Shown here one piece after another: positions 36,325-47,031 of a stretch of DNA of 64,000 bases; the first letter of the stretch is position 1; the number at the start of each line of letters is the position of its first letter. Below the pieces are notes generated by a model that did not search any database, was not told where the DNA came from, and saw nothing but the letters and a program-made list of their open reading frames with translations. The DNA lies in assembly GCA_047495785.1 (NCBI GenBank), contig JBLDXI010000028.1, positions 682,001 to 746,000 of the forward strand, given 5' to 3'. This stretch comes from Lepidodermella squamata (Eukaryota > Gastrotricha). A program made the translations under genes and the position numbers.

Positions 36325-39051
36325 ATGGAGAACGAAGGTGGTTGGAGCAATTTTGACGACTGGGCTAAAGTTTCCTGTGATGATGTGGAAGACGAGCAGG
36401 TTTGTTGATAACCAAGCTAAGTGCATATTTCTTGAGGGTTGTTCTTCCTCTAGGGCTCATCGTCGTCCTCTTCAGCCGAAGTAATTGTTGATAAGAGTGC
36501 CGCAAGATTTATGCGCCGCGACAGCTCTGACTCAGTTGAAATTATGTCGATGGAAAATGACGAAGACGTCGTTGATACCAATAAGCTAATGATGTCGCAG
36601 AATTCAGACTCGGAAAACAAAATGTGCTGTTCGACCTGTTCGACTGTTATGAACCAGAGCATGACCTCATCGATTGTTCATGTCAAGATGGAGGAGATCG
36701 AGACTCAGACCGACGAAGATTTCAAGCAGCACATCGCAGCTAATATGCCTCCTGAGGTCAAGACCGAAAAAATGGAAGCTATTGAGGAGGAGGCGGAGGC
36801 TGCTACTCAGCTAGAGAAGGCTCTAGATTCGATTGCTGAGTATATTCATCGCCATGGCCATCAGTTGATTTTCATTCCTTCGCATTTGCTGTTTGCTTTC
36901 CTGGTTATAACCGCCGCTTATATGACCGGCGTAGTGCGTATCGACGGACTAGAACGAGCCAATGTGGATAGCGATCTCACAACTCAGCACAACATCGTAG
37001 AACATTTGTCGACGAAAACAACGGCAGTCACGGTTGGTCAACAGCAGCAGCAGCAAACGCAGCAGTTGCCAGTTGTTCGGGAGCTGCAGTCTCCTGAATG
37101 GTAGATTTTTGATTGCATAATTTTGATATAGTTTTCAAAAAATTTATATTCTAGGCTGGATCGTCTTGCTACGTTGCTGGAAGATGTTTCTGACGAACTT
37201 ATCGCCGTTGATGGGCAGATCTCAGCTGTCGAGAAGCAGCTCGAACAATTCGACGCGCAAGTTCAAACCTCGGCTAACAACAACAAGCAGCAAATGATTG
37301 TTACCGATGCTTACCGAGTTTTGATCGAGAAACAGCGCCAAGCCTCGCGAATTCTCGATAAGATCAACAGCGTTCTGAGTGTTGATCGTCAAGCGAGGCA
37401 AGAACCTGCTGCGTTACTTGATGTCAGGCTGAAGTTGGTCGACATTGCCGGTGATTTTGTCGCGCTGAATTCACGTATGACCGAAGTTACGATGGCCAAC
37501 AAGCGCCGTCATATCAACATGTTGAAGAAAGCGATTGGAGAACGCCATCGAGTTGAAACCGGAGTTATCGCATCGCTGGTTAATCGCATTCGTAGTGCAG
37601 TTATTCCCTCGCCTATTGCCGATGCGAGATCGCCGGCTTGTCGTCGTTTGATGTCTTCGGTCGATTCGGCCCTTGTTACCCCGAGTGATGTTGCTGAGTG
37701 CATTCAACGCCACATCGCATTGGCTCACCATTTGAACGCGACCATCGAAACTGAGAGACGCCAAGCCGCTCGTTTCCGTGATCGGGCGGTGATTTCTGAT
37801 CGCGTTATTTCAGATCTGCGGGCTGAGTTGGACTGGCTAGCGAATCGAACTGTTTTGCTGAAATCAGCTGAGAAGCCAAAGGTTCAGCAGGCGAAATCGT
37901 TGATCCAATGTCTATCGACTTGCTCGCCAGCAGTTTCGTCGTTTGCCGAGCTGCTTCAACGACCCGAGCACTGCCGAACCTGTGATTTGTTGGATAAGTT
38001 GTCGTCTCAGTTTGTCTCGCTACTCAACTCAATTTCAGCCGCCCTTCTCGAGGGATCGACCAAGGAGTGGTCGACTCGTGCTATGCTTGAAATGTTGTCA
38101 AACACCCTGGCGACCATCAGCAACCCTGCGAAACTGATGAATCAGCAGCAATCGAAACCGGTGTTTTCCATGCCAGTTGCTCCGGCAAGTAAGAATACAA
38201 CTTGGTCGAACCGCTTGTCAGAACGCATTGTTTCGGTGAAGCAAACGTTGTCTCGAGCCTACGACCGTCTCCGCCGCTCTGTTGTCGCCAAAGTTTGGTT
38301 CGGCCGTCCAGCGAATCACACGTGCTCGGATTACGACGACGCCTTCGAGCATTTGAAGAGCCGTGTGATGAAAATGCAACTGGACCGCTCGTACCACGAT
38401 GCTGCCGTTTTGACGGCTCTCTTCAACGAAATGACTGCTTTGTCGAGGGATGATAACCGGTGCCTTGGTTTCAAAGCGCGTCAATTCCTGGCGTGCCAGC
38501 TCGCATGGGCGCGCCGCATGACCGCGCTGTTCCGTCGCGATTCGTTGTGTTCAGAGGCTCTTCCTAAATCGTGTTCTTACCTCCAGTGGCAGCAGGATTT
38601 GATGGCGTCTGTTGAGCTGACTTCAACGCTAGCTAATTTTTCTGTCGAGTCGCGTGTTAGAAAGGCGGTGCCCGTTGCTAAGAAGGACCACGGCCCGCCT
38701 GGACCCGGTTCACGTGTTCTCATCGACAACAACTGGCAGTATCTGTGGTTGCTGGAATCAGCCAATCGTTTCCGTAAAGTCGCGGGTAAAAAGGGCGATG
38801 ATGGCTCTGAGGAGTTGGAACAGCACGTTTCTTACTCCTACCTCTCACCCCGCCGTGACATTATGGTCCTCGCGCCCGAGTTTTGCCGAGTCGGCGCTGT
38901 TTCAGCCTCGAACAAGGCCTACGGTCCACACGTGCCTCGTTTACGCCCGTCATTGCCTATCAAGAGCGCGAACGACGAAGCTTGTCAGCGGAGTCGCGAG
39001 TTGGTCGCTATTTTCGGCAGCGAAAATACGGCCATCCGCGTTCGAGCTTGA
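36325..39051 (+). CDS. Unrecognised single-pass membrane protein with acidic N-terminus and long helical C-terminal region
   Basis: Exons 36325-36399, 36454-37100 and 37155-39051 (phases 0 and 2) give 872 aa. The start is the first ATG of the exon. Residues 1-160 are acidic and Ser-rich, with CCSTCSTV near 83-90. One strong transmembrane segment lies at about 163-186 (FIPSHLLFAFLVITAAYM). A Gln-rich patch follows, then about 600 residues of mostly helical, coiled-coil-prone sequence with scattered cysteines. The N-terminus contains DDWAKV at residues 11-16, which fits the LC3-interacting motif (acidic residues, then WxxV). No signal peptide is evident, so the short end should be cytosolic and the long end luminal. 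The layout resembles CCPG1-type ER-phagy receptors, but I see no clear sequence similarity. Family unknown. Confidence 0.8.
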
Positions 39052-41659
39052 AATCACACCAAGAAAGACAAAAATTATCACCATTGTTCAACACATTTAT
39101 ATACATATAGGCTATGTTTTCTACTTCTTATACCTACTAAAATTTTACCAGTAAGATGATAGAGAATTGTTTCCTTTCCTGTTATTTGTTGTTGTTGACG
39201 ATTAACATGCAGCTATCATCTACCTCGGCTGTCCTGTAACTTCAATAATAGTCACGAGCGCTGCCTTTCAACAAAAAATCCGCGACAAAAAAATAGAAGC
39301 CGAAATGATAGATGATTTCGCTACGTTTATTTTTCTACATTACGAAATGCAACAAAACGAGAAGAAGGAGATGGCTGGAGTAGCTTTTTTTGGTCAAGTA
39401 GGTGCTCACTCTGCGGCGAAATAATCAGTATAAATCAACCTACTACCTGACTGCCCTTTGAAAAGTTTAGCTGGCTGGATTTTCATGATTGCTTTGTAGC
39501 AGGAACAGTTTTACCTCATCATAAATTTTTCTCAACTCGTGTGCGTGTTTTTACCTGTCCGTCTCTGTCTTAGTGCTATTCATAATATTTTTTAACAAGC
39601 TATCAATCACCTCGTATCCGCGTAATTTTTTCTAAATATATAATCGACAGTCTCCTCTTTTCCCGTGTGCGTTTTTTTGTGAGTTTTACACGTACATAAT
39701 CTTCACATTTTACTATCATATAATTGAAGCATTTATACCTGGTTTGAAATTCGAATTATGAAATTTAAAAAAGAAAGAAAGAGATATAACGCCGAGTTTT
39801 TCACCTGTAGCAGCCTTTAGCCTCACGCTCTTGTCTTTACGTCGTCGCATATTACATTACTATACGGTGTTCAATAATTGTGTCTTCTTCTTATTCATTT
39901 CAACTCTCGTTCTCTACTACTTCTTCTTCTTCATCGATTAAAATTTCTTCTCACAAGTTTTCTCGGCCTGTAAAAAAAATAGTAAAAAGCTTGATTTGAT
40001 TTTGATTGATATTTTTGTGTTTTTCACACCTCAGCAGCAGCAGCAGCAGCATCAACACTAAAGTTTTATAAAAATCAACGGAAGAAAGTAAATTGAATAT
40101 CTATATTATATATTAAACGAGGAAGCAAATGAATATATTGATATCTGTGAAAAAGCTATCTAAAATCCAATGTAGGCTGATGCGATTCTTAGCCCGACGT
40201 CTTCTCTACGTGCGATTCTTTACTATCATCGTAAATATGATCAATAATATCTCTCTATCATCGGTAATAATATAAATAAATAAATTTTACTAATTGTTAA
40301 CCTGACATGACTTTGATTTTGAATTCAAATTTTTTATCAATTTCTTTCAGGTGGTTGCCGGCTCCAATGTAGCCAGAATCGATACTATAAATAATAAATA
40401 TTATTAAGTCCCTGGCGAAAATTGTTACCACACGCTTCCCCATTGATGCTCATCTATATTCGGTAGACTCAAGGGAAGGTCAAGAGTAAACAATGACCAG
40501 AGTTGTTTATTGATGCGGGCATCGAAGGCGCCGCACACCACGTATTATATCACCTAACGCAGCTGCTACACGTGCGCAATTGGCTGATTTTTGTGTTCCA
40601 TAGTAATAAACTGTTATTGTTATTGGCGTAAGAGGGGCTTAGCAGAAGCACTCGCCTCAATTACACAAACAGGGTGCGCAAATCCCTAATACAGCCTAGT
40701 CTCTTATTGTGTTATCTGTTCATTCGCTATAGCCGGTACAGCCGCTCTGAGTGCAATTGCTTGACCCTGGAGATGAGCCGGGTCAGCCGGCCAAAAGGGC
40801 AGAACGACTGCTCTTTGTTCGCTTTAATTGCGCCAGGGTAAATAATTAGTAGGTATGCGTGTAAGAAACAAAAGCGGCAATTTTTTCAACACAGTCTCCA
40901 GACATGATGAGGATTTTTTTGCAAAAAATCTATACCTAGGTGTTCAAAAAAAACGCTGGCATTCATCCAATTCACGTTACCATATCACCATGCGCTCAAG
41001 GTGTACTCATGAGCTTGATAAAAAAGTGTAGCATCAAGTTCCTATTTATCGTCACATTGTTGTAGGTTGTAGTGTTGCTTTTGGAATGCCCACCACGCAC
41101 TCAGGATTATCGGTTCATGAATTTAGAATTTATTATTTATAAAATAAAAGTGACGGCTATAGCAAATAGAGGCTTTCTGTAAAATCTTGAACGCCCAACA
41201 ATTCCTGCATCGCTTCGATGTCTCTCGTCTATCACGATGTTACACGAGAAGTTATGTAGTAATGTGAGAAGAATTGACGTGAACTGTGACGACGGCGACC
41301 TAGTAGCATTAATCTAATTGAATATATTGCACGATGTCTATGCTGGTCGCCTCCAAAACAGAATTCGTGTTGGCGGTTAAATCTAGGGGTTTGGTTCTTG
41401 AAGCTCCAAATGTTGGTTGCCTTGAAAATAAAAATTATCGACTTGAAATATCGAAGAAAAATAATTTAAATTCCGATGCCAGAACCCTAGACAGACCCGA
41501 GCCCCGAGCCCTGATCTCTGACTTTCATTTCAAAACAAATTTCATCAATCGAATTATTCAAGAAAACCAGAATATTCCGAGTAATTTTCCGCTAAAAATG
41601 CACTATGCATAGTAATAATATTTCAATATATCAGTACAGGCCTTACTATTATATATGCA
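39052..41659. other. AT-rich intergenic region upstream of tRNA-Val
   Basis: About 2.6 kb without a supportable coding exon. It contains a (CAG)6 run at 40032-40050 and many short AT-rich runs. Confidence 0.5.
40032..40050 (+). repeat. (CAG)6 microsatellite
   Basis: Six uninterrupted CAG units outside any coding exon I can support. Confidence 0.8.
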
Positions 41660-41732
41660 GGTTCGGTGGTGTAGTGGTTATCACATCTGCCTAACACGCA
41701 GAAGGTCGCCGGTTCAATCCCGGCCCGAATCA
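41660..41732 (+). tRNA. tRNA-Val (anticodon AAC)
   Basis: A full cloverleaf of 73 nt. The 7-bp acceptor stem pairs GGTTCGG with CCGAATC (one G-T) and is followed by discriminator A. The anticodon stem is TCTGC/GCAGA with loop CTAACAC, which puts anticodon AAC at 41693-41695. The T arm reads GCCGGTTCAATCCCGGC and the D arm contains AGTGGTTATCA. Internal A and B box sequences for RNA polymerase III are intact. There is no intron. Confidence 0.95.
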
Positions 41733-41848
41733 GCTGAATTTTTCCTCTTTTTTTATTTGTTTTATTATTTTTATATCAATTTCATAATTATTGACCCGAG
41801 CATAAGAGAAGCGAGGGGTGGTAGAAGTGATTCAATGATTTTTTTTCG

Positions 41849-42477
41849 ATTCAGACCCGGGACAAGGCGCAGCCTTCTAGCCGTTTTGCCTGCCTAGGGC
41901 GCCCGCGGGTAGAAAAATTGTGTCGCGCCTCACCATGTGACAAGGACACGATCTTGCGTATTGAATTTAAATTATTCATCAACTATTTTCCCAAAATACC
42001 CAATTCTAGCATCAATCGGTCATTCATCATCAATCTCATCTGCATATGCTAACGTTTTATTATCAGCCATTTTTTTCTACAAAAATGCGCTGTGTGGAAA
42101 TATCAAAAAATTAATAATAGGTTCCAACAATGGAACTTGGGTTTCAGAATCATTTTGCAATACGAATGGAATTAGCCCATTTTAATAATTCGAATAAAAA
42201 TCGATGGCGACTTTTTTCATCATTTTTCAATATAGTTCTTTGCACCGCCAGCGACTTTTTTTGCGCCGCATAATGTGAATATGCAAATATGCCCCATAAC
42301 GTTAAAATTATTCGATGGAGAATGCGACTGTTTCGACAAAGCAATGTGACAGTAATTAAATTCAATTCGCAAGATCGCGACCCCGCCATATGGTCGGGCG
42401 CGACACAATTTATCTACCCGTGGGCGCCTTAGGCAGGCAAAACGGCTGGAAGGCTGCGCCTTGTCCCGGGTCTGAAT
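41849..42477. repeat. Foldback/MITE-like element next to tRNA-Val
   Basis: Inverted arms of about 120 bp (41849-41968 and 42356-42477) flank roughly 390 bp of unique AT-rich sequence. The outer ends read ATTCAGACCCGGGACAAGGC and its complement, and the arms are far more GC-rich than the core. They differ at about a dozen positions. No transposase frame and no clear target-site duplication were found. Confidence 0.85.
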
Positions 42478-43750
42478 TGCAAGTAAAATCAACAGGTCCT
42501 TTGCCTATGCCTGAAACCGCGAGAAATAAAAAAACCTGTGTACATGAGGTAAAGATTTTACTCGAATTGTCACATCGTTGAATTCTCTATGAACAAAATT
42601 GAATAAAAATTGCCAGTTTAGATGACATACTTGCATGCCAGTGGAGTAAAATTCAAGTAGAATCCAATAAAATGTCACCAAACCCAAACATCAGCTACTG
42701 ATGAAGCTGCAGGTTGCAGGTTTCTTCCGGTTTTTTCGCGTATAATGCCGATTAATGCAGACTGTTTTCGAGAATGAACACGGAAGCCGAAAAATTTAGA
42801 TAGCTTTAATTTGTCCTTTAAATTTTGCCGGATTGAAACATTCGCCGTACTTCTCATGATAATAACAGTTACAAAATATCTTTTTTGACTTAATAAAACT
42901 TTATTCTGATGCCTACCCCCTTACATTTAATTTGCTAAAATCAAAGGGACCATAGCGAGCGAAACCAGAAAATGCCCAAGTGACTTTGCTTTATTATTAG
43001 CTAGTCGGTTACCCAAGTTTTAGCTTAGAATAAGGTTATATTTGTGGAATTTAGCATGCGATGCCGACCCCGACCAACAGATAAACGGGGTTCGAGGATA
43101 ATTTAGAGGGACATTTTTCACTACAAATATTTTGTGATCAGCAAAATTCAACGTCGAATTATAACGAACTTATTTAAAAAAAATCCACTGCCTTGCGGGT
43201 GCTCTTACGGGTTCATTCATTTCAATTGATGACAATATCTAACGAGGTCAAATTTTAGGCACTCATCAAAGAACTCGTTGTTTTCATAGGGAACTCCACT
43301 TTCCAGCATACCTTGCATCCGCGTTTGCTCGCAAGGGCTCGAATACGCTACGTACGCCCGGGAGTGAGGGAAAATGGTTCATCTCAGTCTCGCGAATACT
43401 AATCATTTGGATTTTCTCTTCCACAAAAAGTGCCGAAGTACTCAATGGCATCTTGTAGAGACACAGGAGCAGTAATATTTTCAACTGAGAAATTTTCACT
43501 CGGAGACTGACAAGACGGCTGAGGGTTAAATGTTAAAGCCGAAATAAATTTGCTGGCAACAAAATTTACCCAATACGTTCGTAATCAACTTCGGTTATAG
43601 CTAATATGATATGAATAGCAAAACAAAGGCAAACATGTATGCACCTTCTCTTTCTTTTTATTCATAGTCACCAACTTAAAATGAGCACAAAGCAATGCAC
43701 ATCTCTCCTTCGGAATTTGATGATAAATCTTTAGTAGACGCCTAAACAGC
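42478..43750. other. Intergenic stretch, nothing supported
   Basis: It holds the 3' flank of RPL11. A minus-strand AATAAA near 43658 may be the RPL11 polyadenylation signal. No other gene is visible. Confidence 0.45.
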
Positions 43751-44464
43751 TCATTTGCCGGGCAGGATGATACCGTCATACTAAAGAAAGATAACATGTA
43801 AATCATAATTAATTGAATAAACTGATGAGCAAACCTTCTGTTGGAACCACTTCATGGCTTCTTCTCTGGTCACCCGCTGGCGCTTGCCGATGCAGCCGGG
43901 CTTGGCGCGGCGTTCGTAGACGCGGTGGCCGGCACGGCCAAGGACGACGAAGAAGTTCATACCATAGATACCGATGCTAGGGTCGTACTTGAGGCCCAAG
44001 TCGATATGTTCCTGGATACCGAAACCGAAGTTTCCTTCTTGCGAGAAGTTGCGCTTAATCAACTCGTATTCCTTGACCTTGAGACCCTTGTCGAGGATCT
44101 CGTCGGCCTTCTCGCCGCGGACGGTCACGTGGCACGCGATCTTTTCGTTACGGCGGATACCGAACGAGCGCACAGTGAAGCGGGCTATAATTATTATATC
44201 GAAATAACTAATTCAGACAGCTATGATTTGATAGATTAACTCACCCTTGGAGAAGACGGGGGTCTGGCCAGTCAGCTGTTCCAACACCTTGGCGGCACGA
44301 GTGAGACGATCGCCAGATTCGCCGACGCAAATGTTGACGCACAGTTTCTCAATGTGAAGATCACGCATCGGGTTGGTCTTGATGCGGTCCTCGCGCTTAA
44401 CGCGCTTGGGCTTAGCGGCAGCCGGGGCAGCGGGGGCCTTCTTTGCGGGTTCCTTACCAACCAT
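43751..44464 (-). CDS. RPL11: 60S ribosomal protein uL5 (RPL11)
   Basis: Structural protein of the large cytosolic ribosomal subunit, located in the 5S RNP. Exons in coding order: 44464-44245, 44184-43835 and 43780-43751. They total 600 nt, or 199 aa. Conserved segments include [89 protein letters not shown] and the terminal YDGIILPGK, which comes from a 30-bp last exon. The introns are 54 and 60 bp. The N-terminus carries a roughly 20-residue Lys/Ala/Pro-rich extension ([20 protein letters not shown]) before the conserved core, which makes it longer than the 178-residue human protein. Confidence 0.97.
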
Positions 44465-45614
44465 TGCGGCTTATGTATTATATAGCCACTATAAAAATGC
44501 GGAATATAATACTTGACAATTAACAAAATGAAAAATTGAGTGACCATGGCCTGCAAAATCAGAAGATCTTGGAGTTAACAGGGTTAGCGAAGATTAAAGT
44601 CTTCGACACCATAAATTGTAATATTAGCACATCCTCGCACTTTGCACAAAGAAAAGTCACGATTGTATGGGATACATCCAACAAAGTAAGATCTCTCGCA
44701 AGCCTATGGCTAAGTAAAGTAAATATTTTCGGTGATTAAAGATTTTTGCACTTTGTCTGTTTTCACTCATCAGCGAGATCCAATCTTCATAGGCTGAAAG
44801 CCTCGGTTGAAGTAACCAATAATCAATATAAACCTAGTCAGCATAACTTGTGACTGGTGGATGCAAGTCCAAACAACTCCAACTTCAACTTCGGTCAACT
44901 TCAGCACCACTTACAAATAAACAAAAATGTCCAGAGCGTTAGTTAACCCTATTGCCTAGAACCAAACAAGCACTTCATCGCAAATAAAGTAAATTAGTTC
45001 AGATTAGCGAGTCAGTTCGATCCCACGCAGTCAGGTTCATCTTGAAGCGATCACAAGCTCAGTAAACCTCAAGGTCATTTCTTTATTAGCAACATGCGAC
45101 AAGAAAAAGCAAACGTCGCCTGCACTTAGCCGCACCTCCGACGCAGAACGGATACTTCAGCGTAGCACCGTGGAAAAGCGTCAGACGCATTCGGCAGGCG
45201 AAGATTTCCAGCGTTGGTCAAGTCTTCGAGACCCACGAGGTTGAGCGCCTGACTGTTTCAAGATTATCAACTTTAATAAAAATTAATAATTGCCAGAATT
45301 TTTCTAAATAAAATTTAATTAAAAATACGAAAATTAATGTTTCCACGGATACATTATTTCGGCATGACCCTTGCGCGATTTAGGGCTTGAGCGAGATTGA
45401 GCGGCAGCCGTTACACAAACGAATTCATTCAGCTTGCAGCTCCAAGTGATTTGCCGGAAGCTGAATTTTAATTGCGCTGATTTGCTTTTAATCTAAACTT
45501 GGCTCTAATTCAAGTTAACTGTAATGGATTACATGTAAGTCTGAGTTGAATACTTACTGAGTTGAATCTGAGTTGACTGATGGGTAAGTCATTCCCCATC
45601 TTCGAAGGTTGTGA
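44465..45614. other. Divergent intergenic region between RPL11 and the 273-aa gene
   Basis: It should contain the RPL11 promoter. A GC-richer block at about 45100-45245 lies in a plus-strand frame that stays open from about 45003 to 45244 but has no convincing start or similarity. Otherwise AT-rich. Confidence 0.4.
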
Positions 45615-46543
45615 ATGACTGAAAATATTTTGCTACTATTCCACATTGTTTGTGCATTTCGGCTTTGTAAGGATTACATAGCTCTTTTCTGTGTTTTCAG
45701 ATCATCACAAAGCTGGAATACAACTTTGCCGGGCAATATTTGTTTGAATGAAACCATCAATCGGAGAGAGAGCAAACTTACGCCATTGTACAAAGATAGA
45801 AAGAATAATTATGAGCAAGGCACCGGCAAAACCGTTTTGTTCCCGGGGCACGGTTATTATGTCCCATCTGATAAAAGCTGGATGAAACTTCACGAAAGGC
45901 GGTTTATACCTCCTTGCAACAGGCCTGATGCGATAGAGTTTGATAGCGAAGAAAAATTCTTGGATTACGTCAAGAAGCGTGACCGAACTGATGGTAATTT
46001 CGGAGGTTATCGTGAAAGATTATATTCGGAATTTTTCTTAAAATAGATTGGCGGTTCACCGGCCCACCTCGTCCTAACCATTTCAACGATCCTCATCCAG
46101 GATTTTCAGGACTTCCTGCTTTGAAACTCAACGGTTACGCATTCAATCCTTACAATCTTCACAAATCTGGTTCGAAACCCGGTGTTTACGAATCGAGCCA
46201 GATTGAATTGACCCGGTCGGCGTGTGCTCGATTTCCGATGTGGCGACAACCTCGAGGCTATTATGGCTATGTAAGATTTAGTTTTTATTTGCCATTTCAT
46301 TGCATGAATTGAGCTCTTCCACAGTACCATGAGCAACTAGACACGCGGAAGTGCGTTCCTGATGGGATCCACGGCTGCAAAACTGGCGAGCTCCCTTACG
46401 AGCCGTATGTTCTGCGCAATGACGAAGATCTCCTAAAAGCCGAATACTGTTGCACCCATCCAACATTCGACTGTGATATTTCTTCTATGAAGCAAACCCC
46501 TCGAGAAAATAACGCCCCGATGCCTGTGCCCAAATCGAAGTAG
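45615..46543 (+). CDS. Unrecognised 273-residue protein
   Basis: Exons 45615-45993, 46047-46270 and 46325-46543 join in phases 1 and 0 with introns of 53 and 54 bp. Most of the chain is aromatic- and proline-rich with little predicted helix or sheet (FPGHGYYVPSDKSWM, GPPRPNHFNDPHPGF, RQPRGYYGYYHE) and has a cysteine-containing tail (EYCCTHPTFDC). This style is seen in structural or microtubule-associated proteins of cilia and sperm, but I cannot name the family. The first about 30 residues are hydrophobic, and a TTTTCAG acceptor occurs at 45694-45700. The real coding start may therefore be a further upstream exon joined at 45701, making the hydrophobic start an artefact rather than a signal peptide. 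Confidence 0.65.
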
Positions 46544-47031
46544 GCGATATTGACTGGAACTGTAGCATTGAAATTTTTCCACTTATAGCCCTTTAAACAG
46601 CACAATTTGATGCGAGGTTTATTGTAGATTTGTATGAATTCCTTCTTCTTTCACTTTATTTTATCAAAAACTGCGATTAATTTGTTAATTTGATTTTCTT
46701 TCGAAAAACCTATTTTGTGAATACGATCAAAATACGCATCCTTGAATGAACCAGCATTCTTTATTTTTTCTCTCATATGGAATGCGGATATTTTTTTCAA
46801 GACATTTTTTAAACAACCGCGTGGAGGCTAGTCCAGAAAAAAGGAAAAATAAGAAGTATCTGTCTTATAATAATAATTCATCATCTTCAATAATAACTGT
46901 AATAAAATTGTTGATTGACTGAATCACTGATTTGTATTGAAGCAGCGCCGAGAAATCGAAGTTGAAGTGACACAAAAAATCACGAAAATGATTATTTGGC
47001 GAATTTCCAATGATATACTGATCTTAGAAAG

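Noticed and set aside
45615-45700. Signal peptide at the start of the 273-aa protein
   Set aside because: The hydrophobic stretch ends at a TTTTCAG acceptor and looks like translated intron, so secretion is not claimed.
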